From Aphrocallistes beatrix (lineage: Eukaryota > Porifera > Hexactinellida > Sceptrulophora > Aphrocallistidae): a stretch of DNA of 64,000 bases. Below, one piece after another: positions 10,580 through 21,603 of the stretch; the first letter of the stretch is position 1; every line of letters starts with the position of its first letter. Below the pieces are notes generated by a model. The model searched no databases. It was not told the origin of the DNA and saw nothing but the letters and a program-made list of their open reading frames with translations. The translations under genes were made by a program, and so were the position numbers. The DNA is taken from positions 5,293,925 to 5,357,924 of the forward strand of contig OY725488.1 of assembly GCA_963281255.1 (NCBI GenBank). Reading direction: 5' to 3'.

Positions 10580-10893
10580 ACAAGCGCGCTTCGCGGCTGG
10601 TGGACACTTTGTGGGCGCCTAGGCTCACATTGATGAATTATAAGGTAAATAACATTTCGAAATACGTCTGTCTTACTGGTATAATCGATATCACTCGAAA
10701 AATCACTAAAATTGTCAAATTTTCAAGTTTTGATACGTAATGTGATGACGTCATAACAGAGTGCTGAGTCATCATTTTCTATGAAAGTTGTATCATATGT
10801 GAAGAATATTAATATCCACAGTCTACTAAAAGACTCCCACATGCCAGAAATCAGCTTTCTGTGCTTCGCAGTTTCTTCAATCAATTCGTTACA
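10580..10893 (-). repeat. Family-1 repeat with internal deletion
   Basis: The hairpin end comes first, ACAAGCGCGCTTCGCGGCTG, and CAATTCGTTACAG last. The middle third is missing. Confidence 0.85.
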
Positions 10894-10930
10894 GATATAT
10901 CCTTACTATTAAAATTCGATTAATGTGTAT

Positions 10931-11436
10931 ATAGATATATACAAGCGCGCTTCGCTTGCTTGCGCTGTGCGGCTGGCGGACACTTTGTGTCTGCCGGAGG
11001 CGCCCTTTGGGCGCCTGGGGTCACTTTGATTAATACTAAGGGTGATAACATCTCTAAATACGTCGGTCCTACTGTTATAATCGATATCGCAAGAAAAAAC
11101 ACCAAATTTGTCAATTTTTACAATTTTGATGCGTAATGATGACGTCATAACAGAATGATGAGTCAACATTTTTTGATGATAGTTACATCATATGTGAGGT
11201 ATGTTAGTATACAGATTCTATTAAAATTTCAGCCTTCTATCTCCTATAATGGCTGAGTTATGCTCGAATAACTGTATTGCTAAACTTTTTAAAATGTGAC
11301 AATGACGTCATAATTCCATGATGAGTAGACATTTTGGTCTGAGCTCAGAACTTACTGGAGCCATAGCCAAAATACTCCCGCATGCCAAAAATCAGCTTTC
11401 TGGGCCTGACAGTTTCTTCAATCAATTCGTTACACA
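10931..11436 (-). repeat. Family-1 repeat, full length
   Basis: Full reverse copy. It is preceded at about 10900-10925 by ATCCTTACTATTAAAATTCG, the flank motif that accompanies this superfamily. Confidence 0.9.
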
Positions 11437-11468
11437 TATATACATAATCGAGTTTTAATAGTAAGGAT

Positions 11469-12647
11469 ACAAGCGCGCTTCGCTTGCTTGCGCTGCGCGG
11501 CTGGTGGACACTTTGTGTCCACCGGAGGCGCCCTGTGGGCGCCTGGGGTCACATTGATGAATTATAAGGGAGATAACATCTCTAAATACATCTGTCCTAC
11601 TGTTATAATCGATATCGCACGAAAAAATCACCAAATTTGTCAATTTTTAAAATTTTGATGCGTAATGATGACGTCATAGCAAAGTGATGAGTCATCATTT
11701 TTTGATGATTGTTGCATCATATGTGAGGTATATTAATACAGTAGACCCTCTCACATCCGGACCTCCGAGTTACGGGCACCTCCCTCAACCGGGCGGGCAC
11801 CCTCTCGGTTGAAGGGAGGTGCCTGTAACTCGGATTTATGGATTGACTTTGCCCTGATTCCAAATTGATCCTGATACAAAGTCAATCAATCTATCTCTTA
11901 GAATTGTTCAAAAAGCTATATTTGATTCAACTTTAGTTTAAATATATACGAATACTTCACTATCATACAACTAAGAATTAATATTTTTTTAGATTGAACT
12001 ATTCTTATTTTTCCATTTACGTATTAATTCTAAACAATTTCATTTCTGAGTTACGGGCACCTCTTAGTTCTCAACCTCCAAGATATGGGCAGTAATAAGC
12101 GTTTAAATCTACCCATAATTGCTATTTTTAATTTTGCTATTATAAATTACAATTCTGCTTTCTTCTCTGAGTTACGGGCACTTCTGGAATCCGACCTCCG
12201 AGTTACGGACACCTCCGAGATCCGGATATCTTTAGATACATCCAGTTACGAGTATAGTAAACTACACCATAACTACTGCAAGTTAGCTCATTAGGAAAGA
12301 GTTGGACATTTTGGAAAGGAAATATTTTAATATTGCCATGTGGATAATAGCAATTCTGACATCCGGACAAATTCCGAGTTACGGGCACCTTCCGGACGGG
12401 AGTGCCCGGATAAGAGAGGTTCGACTGTATGCACATTCTATTAAAATTTCAGCCTTCTATCACTCAAAATGGCGTTATGGTTGAAAAACTGTAATTTCTA
12501 ATTATAAAAAAGGTGACAATAACGTCATAATTCCATGATGAGTCGACATTTTCGTCTGAGCTCAGAACTTAGTGGAGCCATAGCCAAAAGACTCCCACAT
12601 GCCAAAACCAGTTTTCTGTGCCTGGCAGTTTCTTCAATCAATTCGTT
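11469..12647 (-). repeat. Family-1 repeat split by a pogo-type MITE
   Basis: The hairpin half is 11469-11738 and the other half resumes at 12428. The 689-bp element between them is flanked by a TA duplication, so the MITE is younger than this copy. Confidence 0.85.
11739..12427. repeat. pogo-type MITE (GAGTTACGGGCACC family)
   Basis: Ends CAGTAGACCCTCTCACATCC and the complement of CAGTCGAACCTCTCTTATCC, with TA target duplication at 11737-11738 and 12428-12429. The interior repeats CCGAGTTACGGGCACCTC in both orientations. No transposase. Confidence 0.85.
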
Positions 12648-12665
12648 ACATATATATATATATAT

Positions 12666-13343
12666 ACTGTAGAACTCGGTTAGTACGTACCCCTCCGGGA
12701 AGCGGAAAAAAGTACGTACTATCCGAGTTGGTATTACATAGGAAGCTAGATAGGATTTTTTGTTTGTTTGTCCGAATTGATTGAAGAATTGGCAAGTCGT
12801 AGAGATATGAAAATTGGCATGTAGGTGTCAAATGATATGACTACGATTAATTTCTAAGATCTAAGCGAAATTTTCACACCTCTGCAAAAAAAATGGAAAA
12901 CAAATTTTCACTCCTTTTCTATACTAAATAAATGACTACACATCACATAGAAATCATTGTACGACACAACAATAGATCGTCATTGTTATTAATACTTCAA
13001 AGCCACGACTTATGTTTGAGATCTTAAATGTATTATAGTGTATAGCAATAAAAAAGATTATGTGCATATTTTCACACCTTTTGATGAATTTTGAAAAATG
13101 TGCTAGAGACTAGCTTCCAACGGGTAACATGGGGTTTTCAGGGGTGTAGATTTCGAATATCATATTTTCGAGTAAATTTGATAATTAATTTGTTTACTTT
13201 TGTGCGGACACGCAGTGTTCGCAAGCCGCGCAGCGCAAGCAAGCGAAGCGCGCTTGTAATAAATGAATTCTGGTTCTGAGAAATGAGTACGTACTAAGCC
13301 GAAGTACGTTGTATCCCGTGTACGTACTAACCGAGTTCTACTG
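12666..13343. repeat. pogo-type MITE (GTTAGTACGTAC family) containing families 2 and 3
   Basis: Arms TAGAACTCGGTTAGTACGTA at the left and the exact complement at the right, terminating in CTGTA. The interior (about 12760-13260) is foreign. It starts with a family-2 body (CCGAATTGATTGAAGAATTG, GGCATGTAGGTGTCAAATGA) and continues into family-3 sequence with the shared hairpin end at 13230-13258. Confidence 0.8.
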
Positions 13344-13391
13344 TATATATATATATATACACATTAATCGAGTTTTACTAGTAAGGATATA

Positions 13392-13899
13392 CACTCGAAC
13401 CTCTCTTATCCGGGCAGTGCGGGACCGGAGGGTGCCCGGATAACAGAATTGTCCGGATATCGGAGGTCCGGATAAGAGAGGTGCCCGTAACTCAGAAATC
13501 AACTTGAATAGCAGTTTATAGTGTTAAAACTGTCAATTTGTGTAATGGGTGAGTTTAAACAATATCTAGTGCCCGGAACTTAGAGGTTATCAAAATTTGA
13601 GTTCCGGATAAGAGAGGTGATTGTAAAACAGATATTCTATAAAGGAAAAGAAACTATTCCATTGCGATTGATTAATACATTTTAAGCAGTATTTACCCCT
13701 GAATATACTAGATGTCGCAATTATCTTCCAAATTCATTATCAAAGTTCATTAAATAATATTACATGATAATGATTGCTCGAATTGTGGTTAATAATCGAC
13801 TTGAAAATAGGACTATGCATATTGACTAAATGTCGAAAGGGCTGCCCGGTTGAGAGAGGTGCCCGGATATCGGAGGTCCGGATAAGAGAGGTTCGAGTG
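13392..13899. repeat. pogo-type MITE (CTCTTATCCGG family)
   Basis: Terminal repeats CACTCGAACCTCTCTTATCC at the left and the complement at the right. Internal copies of CCGGATATCGGAGGTCCGGA occur near both ends. Non-coding, TA flanks. Confidence 0.85.
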
Positions 13900-13944
13900 T
13901 ATATATATATATCCTTACTATTAAAACTCGATTAATCTATATAT

Positions 13945-14350
13945 ATCTAGGTATATCTGTAACGAATTGATTGAAGAAACTGCCGGGCACAGAAAGCTGA
14001 TTTTTGGCATGTGGGAGTCTTTTGGCTATGGCTCCACTAAGTTCTGAGCTCAGACGAAAATGTCGACTCATCTTGGAATTATGGCGTCATTGTCACCTTT
14101 TTTATTATTAGAATTTTCAGTTTTTCAGTTTTACAACTCAGCCATTTAGGTGCCATCATAGAAGGCTGAAATTTTGACAGAATGTGTATATTAATATATC
14201 TCAAATATGAGACAACTTTCATTAAAATTACGCATCAGAAAAAATTTCAAAATTGACAAATTTTTTGATTTTTCGAGTCGATTATAACAGTAAGACAGAC
14301 ATACGTATTTAGAGATATTATCTACCTTATAATTAATCAATGTGAACCTA
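13945..14350 (+). repeat. Family-1 repeat lacking its hairpin end
   Basis: Starts at TCTGTAACGAATTGATTGAA, follows the family-1 body to AATTAATCAATGTGA, then breaks off before the GC-rich end. Confidence 0.85.
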
Positions 14351-14387
14351 GGCTTATATATTAAAACGCTAGGATCTTTATATATAT

Positions 14388-14700
14388 CAACGGTGGGCAA
14401 CTTGGGGCCCGCGACTCTTTTCAAACACTCTATTATGGGGCCCGCCTAATTTAGTGTGAAATTGATGCTGAATATCCAAATATTTTCTATAATCATTAAT
14501 AATGATTCAATTTTTTTTTACTGTAATAGCAAATGTCATAGGGGTCATAGGCGCCGAACCCGGGGGGGCTGGGGGGGCTCGAGCCCCCCCTGGATTCGAA
14601 GATGGCCCATAGACGCAATACAAAATTTAGGGCTGAGCCCCCCCCTGGAACCCTGAAATTGTCCTTAGATTTCGGAAAGTTCGGCGCCTATGATAGGGGT
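14388..14700. repeat. hAT-type MITE relic with a second 147-bp hAT-type MITE inserted
   Basis: 14388-14537 matches one end of the element at 41973-42320 (GGTGGGCAACTTGGGGCCCG, then GGGGCCCGCCTAATTTAGTG). Inside it is a separate 147-bp element, 14546-14692. It has 14-bp inverted ends CATAGGCGCCGAAC and a perfect 8-bp duplication ATAGGGGT on both sides (14538-14545 and 14693-14700), the hAT signature. Confidence 0.85.
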
Positions 14701-15218
14701 CATACTTGTTTTAACAAGTATGTTTAACCTCATGCTGTTGGCGTTTGTGAGCTTATTATGAGCACATTCTGTAGTTAGCTATGGTACATAATCAATAGAT
14801 TACTTGTAAAGAAATAATCAACATTTTTCTTAGTATGCAATTTATGCGATACTTCCGCAGTACTCCACAACAATTTGAGTTTTCTTTCACAATAAACCAC
14901 AATATTTATAAATATAAAAAAATTCGCGTTTACACCTGTGTATACGCGAGATTATTCAAAATTGTCTAATTTCGCGATTACACCAGTGTGAACGCGTTCA
15001 CACCGATCTCGCGTTTGCACTCAACATGCAGACCGGGCACGCTCGTAAACTGCAACAATACTGATAATATTCGGCTCTCAACTGAATATATAAACTATTA
15101 ATAAATAATATTTGGTCTAACCGAATATTGAACTATTCAGTTGCAACCTTGCGTTTAATTTATTGTAGCTCCCCAGAATTCTGATTGACCAATTTGCTGC
15201 GATACAGCTGTTTGTACA
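14701..15218. promoter_or_regulatory. WDR33 upstream region
   Basis: No repeat body recognised. ACGCGAGATT and CTCGCGTTTACAC-type blocks recur several times around 14925-15020. The sequence TTTAATTTATTGTAG (ending 15168) is acceptor-like and lies 50 nt before the ATG. Any promoter would be upstream of that, but I cannot point to a TATA box. Confidence 0.4.
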
Positions 15219-17435
15219 ATGATGACTGATAAGTTCCTAGGTTTGAGTGCCAACTCTCAAATCGCCTCTATCTACGATGGGAAGAAAGCCCGAGCTGCCG
15301 TACGGCGCAAGACGGTGGATATGCACGTGACTGTAATACGAGAGCTTGAGACTCGAATATGGCAACGAGACGAAAGAGATCGGCCCTTTGTACAGCCAGA
15401 TGCTCTGTACTTCTCAGAAATGACGACACCTGCTCAATTAGCGCCGCTTGAAGTGAATGCGATCTGCACTAAGTATGTGCGCACTGCTGCGAACAAGGGG
15501 AGGTGTCCAATATTCTGTGTGACGTGGACGCCTGAAGGTAGACGGCTGATTACAGGCGCCAATACGGGAGAGTTCACACTCTGGAACGGACTCACATTCA
15601 ACTTCGAGACAATCCTGCAAGCACATGACACTCCGGTACGAGACATGAAGTGGTCGCACGACGACCTCTGGATGCTGACTACTGACAATAAAGGCCTCGT
15701 GAAGTATTGGCAGGCTAACATGAACAACGTGCACACTTTCTGTGCGCACGATGACGCCTGTCGCTCTGTCACGTTCGCGCCCACTGACGTCAAGTTTGCC
15801 ACCTGTTCTGATGACGGGACTGTTCGAGTATGGGATATGTACCACAACTATAACGAACCGGAGAGAATCCTCAAGGGACACGGTTCCGATGTCAAGGTGG
15901 TCGATTGGCATCCAGAGAAAGGCATGCTGGCATCTGGGTCCAAAGACAGTCAACAGCCAGTGATTATGTGGGACCCTCGCACCGGAAAACCACTCACAAT
16001 CATCCGCGAGCACCGCAACTCTGTATTCGATCTGAGTTGGAACAAGCATAACGGGAACTGGCTGGCGACCGGATCTCGTGACCACCTGATCAAGATCTAC
16101 GACATCCGCATGATGAAGCGCCTGCAGGACTTCAGAGGCCACAAACGCGAGGTGTGCTGTCTCGCTTGGCACCCTGTCCACGAAGGCATGCTGGCATCGG
16201 GGGGATGGGACGGCTCTCTCTACTTCTGGTCGGTAGGATGTGAGCAGGAGATAGGTTCTTTCGACACGGCGCACGACTCTCAAGTCTGGTCCATCAGCTG
16301 GCATCCTCTGGGGCATATTCTGTGCTCTGGGAGTAACGACTACACGACCAAGTTCTGGACTCGGCACCGGCCCGGTGAGGACCTCTCAGACATGAAATTC
16401 AACAGAGACAGCGCCGCCGCGCCTAACAAAGAGGTTCCTGCACCCGAAGAATTGGAACCGGAGCCGATGGCTGTAGAGACAGGCGATGTGCTGCCGGGAC
16501 TCTCCACAGAGCAGGAGTTGGACATCCTCAGCTCGCAGCACAGACAGCCTGACCTGTCCAAGCGCGGCTCATACTCGGGCATGGAGGAAAAGAATAGGAT
16601 GGGGTTCATAGGGAAAAGTGCTCCTTTCGGATCTCATTTACAAAAGAACGCACCTATCCAACCTCAGCATCTGCCTACAGTGCAGGGAGCGCCAAGGCAG
16701 CACATAGAGCCGGAGCCTACTACATTCCGATCCTCTTTCCCCCCTTCCTCTGAGATCTACGAGGGCATGCCCGGCACACACCCTCAGAACCCAGTTCCAG
16801 GTCTGGGGGACAGCGAACCCCTCCCACACCACCATCTGCCGCCACACATGCTACATGGACAACCTCACACCCCGCCCCCTCTTCCTCTCACCCCTCTCTC
16901 CCCCCGAGAATACGACTACCCCCCTCCTTCCAAAAGAGATATGCCTGAGACAGTCCCAGGTCCAGTCCCAGGTCCAGGTCCGGGGCAGGTTCAGATGGGT
17001 CCGGTGCAAGGAATCCATCCTCCGCCCCCTCACAGCCATCCCGATAACTGGCGTGAGTTCGACAGAGGCTACGATGATTGGGATTATCCCGAGGAACGTC
17101 CGAGACCCATGCCTCCTTTTGGTCCCCGCGAACCCTTTCCCCATGCTCCGATCCATGCCCCGCTGTTTGAACGCGATCCTGGGGGCTGGGGCCCTACAGC
17201 ACCAAGCCACGGCCCTGGACCCTTGGCCGGACCAGGTCCCGGTTCCAGTCACGGGCCCGGTCCCGGTCCTGTGGAGGATGATTTCTATTACTTCGAGGAG
17301 TGGGGCTGGCAAGACCCAGGGTCGAGAGGCCGAGGTATGATGCCGGGGAGGGGCATGCCGTGGGGTAGGGGGTGGGGTGATGATCGAGGTAGGAGAGGGA
17401 AGGGTCTAGGAAGGGGAAAGAGAGGGGGCCGGTAG
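15219..17435 (+). CDS. WDR33: pre-mRNA 3'-end processing factor WDR33 (CPSF subunit)
   Basis: WDR33 is the WD-repeat subunit of the CPSF mPSF module. Together with CPSF30 it binds the AAUAAA poly(A) signal in the nucleus. The start region has a basic stretch ([14 protein letters not shown], residues 21-34), then ENRIWQR-like [12 protein letters not shown] (43-54). Residues about 95-385 form the beta-propeller, with [50 protein letters not shown] and [19 protein letters not shown]. These match vertebrate WDR33 closely. The C-terminal 340 residues are Pro/Gly-rich ([10 protein letters not shown]) and end in RG/GR-rich repeats. This tail is far shorter than in human WDR33 (about 1,330 residues in total). 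One exon, GC-rich compared with its flanks. In the basic stretch, the position matching human Lys50 is Ala, if I align it correctly. Confidence 0.97.
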   Translation: MMTDKFLGLSANSQIASIYDGKKARAAVRRKTVDMHVTVIRELETRIWQRDERDRPFVQPDALYFSEMTTPAQLAPLEVNAICTKYVRTAANKGRCPIFCVTWTPEGRRLITGANTGEFTLWNGLTFNFETILQAHDTPVRDMKWSHDDLWMLTTDNKGLVKYWQANMNNVHTFCAHDDACRSVTFAPTDVKFATCSDDGTVRVWDMYHNYNEPERILKGHGSDVKVVDWHPEKGMLASGSKDSQQPVIMWDPRTGKPLTIIREHRNSVFDLSWNKHNGNWLATGSRDHLIKIYDIRMMKRLQDFRGHKREVCCLAWHPVHEGMLASGGWDGSLYFWSVGCEQEIGSFDTAHDSQVWSISWHPLGHILCSGSNDYTTKFWTRHRPGEDLSDMKFNRDSAAAPNKEVPAPEELEPEPMAVETGDVLPGLSTEQELDILSSQHRQPDLSKRGSYSGMEEKNRMGFIGKSAPFGSHLQKNAPIQPQHLPTVQGAPRQHIEPEPTTFRSSFPPSSEIYEGMPGTHPQNPVPGLGDSEPLPHHHLPPHMLHGQPHTPPPLPLTPLSPREYDYPPPSKRDMPETVPGPVPGPGPGQVQMGPVQGIHPPPPHSHPDNWREFDRGYDDWDYPEERPRPMPPFGPREPFPHAPIHAPLFERDPGGWGPTAPSHGPGPLAGPGPGSSHGPGPGPVEDDFYYFEEWGWQDPGSRGRGMMPGRGMPWGRGWGDDRGRRGKGLGRGKRGGR

Positions 17436-17646
17436 GAGGAAGATTTGTATTTCGCTTGACAAATGATGTGACTCTTTTCACGTTAGTATTTGGAATTACA
17501 TCTCAATGGATAATCTTTTAAATATGTCTGAAACCTTTGGCCTCTAAAGTAGATACTCCATTCAGCTGCCTCGCCCACTTATTTTAAACCCATCACTATT
17601 GCTATTTTTGATCTTTGTTAAATACATTTGTTATTTATCTTTAATA

Positions 17647-17730
17647 CAGTCGAAGTCGTTTTTTTGTCCAATTTATTTCATAAATTAGGCGACAAAAAAT
17701 ATAGACGGACAAAAAACCTGACTTCGACTG
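17647..17730. repeat. 84-bp pogo-type mini-element
   Basis: The ends are CAGTCGAAGTCGTTTTTTTG and the complement ending CTTCGACTG. It is essentially two arms with a short centre. It lies about 210 bp after the WDR33 stop and could contribute to the 3'UTR. Confidence 0.85.
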
Positions 17731-17799
17731 TAGGTAGTATTTAGTATCTACGTACTTAGTTTTACACTAAACTCGGCTCCATCCAGAAAACCCCATGCC

Positions 17800-18175
17800 T
17801 CCGAAGTTTTTTTTTGGTAATGTTTTTTTTTTGGTGATGTGAAAAGAAGTGCCATTTTGGGTGATTTTGCATTTGAACTCGTGAAATAATTGAAATAAAC
17901 TCTGGTACTAAATCATCATGGAACATCGATTATAGAGACATTTTTACAGAAGCAGTGGCCCTGATTGTCGATTTTCGATGCGTGCCAAGACACATATTTT
18001 CTCCACAAAACCCACCATACAAAACACAGTTCCAGGTCTTAGACTCGAAAAATCATTGAGAATATTCGAATTATAATCTCTAAAGACCATGATGACTAAG
18101 ATTTTTTGAGTATAAAAAAAGTTATACCTAATGAAGCTTGGGACAGAACTTATGGGCCACCCTGTAGATACATGT
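17800..18175. repeat. Dispersed repeat shared with GFM1 intron 1
   Basis: Shares long stretches with 56300-56745: GGTGATTTTGC, CATGGAACATTGATTAT-like, ACATTTTTACAGAAGCAGTG, ACACAGTTCCAGGTCTTAGA and GGCCACCCTGTA. Non-coding. Confidence 0.8.
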
Positions 18176-18482
18176 CGGTTGGCCACCTGGTGGCGCTGTG
18201 TAGTTTTAAAGTGGTATATTAGTCTAGCAGCTAAGTGAGTTATTATGGAGGAATTGTGCCTTTTATGATAAAAGCGTGAATTTTGGTGGATAGTTAGAAC
18301 ACATCCTTTGGAGAATATTTAGATCTAGGGCCATCTCAGATTTACTCAATCACCGCCAAAATCGGCCATCCAAATTGTCACTTTTATTGCCATAGAGGGC
18401 AGGTATAGTGGAATGTGATATTTTCAGAGAATTTGGTTATTTTTCTAATATTTTTTAAATTAAAAAGCGATTTAATAATACA

Positions 18483-18900
18483 CAAGTGCGCTTCGCTTAC
18501 TTGAGCTGCGCGGCTTGCAGACACTGCGTATCCGCAGAGTCGCTCTGCGGGCGCCTGGAGTTACTCAATCTAGCCTATTTTGGGAATTTGTTTAATTTAT
18601 ATAAATATTGTAAACAAAAGTTAACCAATAATTTCTCATATGGATCTGAAAATATGATACCGTATTCGAATTCTACACTCCTAAAAACCCTTGTCAACCG
18701 TTGGAAGCTAGTCTCTAGCCTATTTTTGTAATTTGTTTACTTTATATATCTATTGTAAACAAAGAATTTATCACATCGATCTGAAAACATAATATTCGAA
18801 TTCTACACCCCTAAAAAATCCATGTCAACCAGCTAGTCTCTAGCATAATTTTCAAAATTCGTCAAATCGTGTGAAATAATCCTTACTACTAAGTATTAAA
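18483..18900 (-). repeat. Family-3 repeat, reverse copy
   Basis: The hairpin variant ACAAGTGCGCTTCGCTTACT is followed by the family-3 body, with GTTTACTTTATATA and CAACCGTTGGAAGCTAGTCT units in tandem. Confidence 0.7.
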
Positions 18901-18939
18901 ACTCGATTATTGTTTGTTTGTGTATATATATATCTGTAA

Positions 18940-19431
18940 CGAATTGATTGAAGAAACTGCCAGGCGTAGAAAGCTGATTTTTGGCATGTGGGAGTCTTTT
19001 GGTTATGGCTCCAGTAAGTTCTGAGCTCAGAGCAAAATGTCGACTCATCATGGAATTATGACGTCATTGTCACATTTTTAAAAGTTAAGCAACACAGTTA
19101 TTCGAGTATAACTCAGCCATTATAGGAGATAGAAGGCTGAAACTTTAATAGAATATGTATACTAACAAATCTAACATATGATGCAACTATCATCAAAAAA
19201 TGATGACTCATCACTTTGTTATGACGTCATCATTACTCATCAAAAATTTTAAAATTGACAAATTTAGTGATTTTTCGAGTGATATCGATTTTAATAACAC
19301 TAAGATGGACATATTTAGAGATGCTATCTCCCTTATAATTAACCAATGTGACCCCAGGCGACCGAAGGGAGCCTCCGGCGGACACAAAGTGTCCGCCAGC
19401 CGCGCAGCGCAAGCAAGCGAAGCGCGCTTGT
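18940..19431 (+). repeat. Family-1 repeat, full length
   Basis: Complete forward copy from CTGTAACGAATTG to GCGCTTGT. It is preceded by the flank motif ACTCGATTATTG and a TA run. Confidence 0.9.
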
Positions 19432-19435
19432 GTCT

Positions 19436-19790
19436 ATAAAGGTGTGAAAATATACACATAACTTTTTTACTGCCATACACTATAATGTAATTGAGACATC
19501 TATATAAGTTATTGCTTTAAGTATTAATAACAATGACAGCCTTCAATAGTGTCGTCAAATTATTTCTATTGTGGGAGTGAAGCCGCACATAGTATTGTAT
19601 AGAAAAGGTGTGAAAAATGTTTTCCATTTTTTTGCAGAGGTGTTAAAATTTCGCTTAGATTTTCGGACTTAATCGTAGATTCATCATTTGACACCTGCAT
19701 GCCAATTTTCGTATCTCTACGACTTGCCAATTCTTCAATCAATTCGGACAAACAAGCAAACAAAAAAAATCCTAGCATTTTAATACATAC
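19436..19790 (-). repeat. Family-2 repeat, reverse copy
   Basis: Complement of the family-2 body: CATTTGACACCTGCATGCCA, ACGACTTGCCAATTCTTCAA, then CAATTCGGACAAACAAGCAA. It lies directly between two family-1 copies of opposite orientation. Confidence 0.8.
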
Positions 19791-20280
19791 AAGCGCGCTT
19801 TGCTTGCTTGCGCTGCGCGGCTGGCGAACACTTTGTGTCCGCCGGGGGCGCCCTTTGGGCGCCTGGGGTCACATTAATTAATTATAAGGGAGATAACACC
19901 TCTAAATACGTCTGTCCTACTATTATAATCGATATCGTACGAAAAATCACCAAATTTGTTAATTTTTAAAATGTTTGACGCGTAATGATGACGTCATAAC
20001 AAAGTGATGAGTCATCATTTTTTGATGATTGTTGCATCAAATGTGAGGTAGTATACACATTCTATTAAAATTTCAGCCTTCTATCACCTCAAACGGCTGA
20101 GTTAGGGTCGAAAAACTGAAATTTATAATTATAAAAAAGGTTACAATGACATCATAATTCTATGATGAGTCGACATTTTCGTCTGAGGTCAGAACTTAGT
20201 AGAGCCATAGCCAAAAGACTCCCACATGCCAAAAATCAGCTTTCTGCGCCTGGCAGTTTCTTCAATCAATTCGTTACAGA
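19790..20280 (-). repeat. Family-1 repeat, full length
   Basis: Reverse copy. It starts with the hairpin ACAAGCGCGCTTTGCTTGCT, ends CAATTCGTTACAG, and is followed by ATCCTTACTATTAAAATCTC. Confidence 0.9.
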
Positions 20281-20299
20281 GATACGTATATCCTTACTA

Positions 20300-20875
20300 T
20301 TAAAATCTCGCCCCTCGCTCGCCCCTCGTAACATTCTCTGAACTGTTGAAGTGGACATTTTTAACGAATATTCGGATAATACTTCGGTTCTTATATGAGT
20401 AGCAGTCTTAAATCGATCCTTTTGTTTTTCTGACTAATAAGCTGTCTTACCTTTTGGTTGTGACACGAGGCCTACCCGGAATGGTGAGGTTTCTTAACGA
20501 GCAAGTCAGTCCATGTTTCCTTGGGATCTCACCAACGCTTTTTTGGCAACACCTAACCATTTTAGCTACCTCCCTCTGAGTATGGCCGTTTTCAGATACA
20601 ATATCAGGTTTACCAGATTTTCAAAGGAAATTCGGGGTTTCGAAGGCATTGAAAATTCGATAAACACTGATAAATTGTAATAAAGAGTAGAAAAGTGAAA
20701 AGGGAAAATTATTCAAATATAATGAATGAAATATCTGTATTACGGTATTACTTAGCAAAATAAACAAAGATGTATATGATTTCGCAAGAAAGAAACTATC
20801 TAGTGATTCGAAACTATTTGACGTTTACTATGCTATATGCATTGATTTTGAGCAATTCTTTTTGACCGGCACTGT
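20300..20875 (-). pseudogene. Tc1-type transposase, N-terminal fragment with one terminal repeat
   Basis: On the minus strand, the element's end reads CAGTGCCGGTCAAAAAGAAT at 20873. Its interior translates in pieces to ENGHTQREVAKMV (first helix-turn-helix of Tc1 transposases) and PGRPRVTTK (the GRPR linker), with frameshifts between them. The catalytic domain and the other terminal repeat are gone. Confidence 0.75.
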
Positions 20876-20924
20876 ATACATATATGCACATTATTCGAGT
20901 TTTAATAGTAAGGATATATATATA

Positions 20925-21310
20925 CACCAACCGGACAAAAATATTTCAACACTTGATTCTTTCTCATACAAATAATACTAAAATGGGTCTATTCATGAAG
21001 AGGGTACTTCTAAACGGTATGGGATACAGCTAATCGGATTCCATATTCGAATAATACGCATTCAAATTAGTCACAGGTTAATTTTTCTAATTAATCATTC
21101 ATTCCTAACTTTTTGTAATTATCAATCAGTGCCTCTTTATGCCACATACGCCCATTTTGACCACTATACATGATGGCAATGAATTACCTATGGTGGCTCA
21201 GGCTGATAAGATTGTTCATTGAGTTAAGTAATTTATTAGTTATGTTTAACTATGACTAATTCGAATGTGTAGATTTCGAATCTGAAATCAGATTTTTAGT
21301 ATCTCTTTTA
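20925..21310. repeat. Tc1-type MITE, truncated, left part
   Basis: Begins ACCAACCGGACAAAAATATT in TA flank and carries CTAAAATGGGTCTATTCATG, shared with 23446-23880. It is interrupted on the right by a family-1 fragment. Confidence 0.7.
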
Positions 21311-21590
21311 ATTTGATGAGTCATCATTCTTTGATGATAGTTGCATCATATGTGAGGTATGTTAGTCTAAAGATTCTATTAAAATTTCAGCCTTCTATCT
21401 CCTATAATGGTTGGGTTATGCTCGAATAACTGTATTGCTTTAAAATGTGACAATGACGTCATAATTCCATGATGAGTCGACATTTTGCTCTGAGCTCAGA
21501 ACTTACTGGAGCCATAGCCAAAAGACTCCCACATGCCAAAAATCAGCTTTCTGCGCCTGGCAGTTTCTTCAATCAATTCGTTACAGATAT
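21310..21590 (-). repeat. Family-1 repeat, 5' half
   Basis: Body segments GATGAGTCATCATTCTTTGA through CAATTCGTTACAG in reverse; the hairpin half is absent. A TA run follows and hosts the mariner insertion. Confidence 0.85.
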
Positions 21591-21603
21591 ATATATATAT
21601 ATA

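Noticed and set aside
15438..16367. Long antisense frame (about 310 codons) within WDR33
   Set aside because: Shadow of the conserved propeller coding region; no domain or start context.
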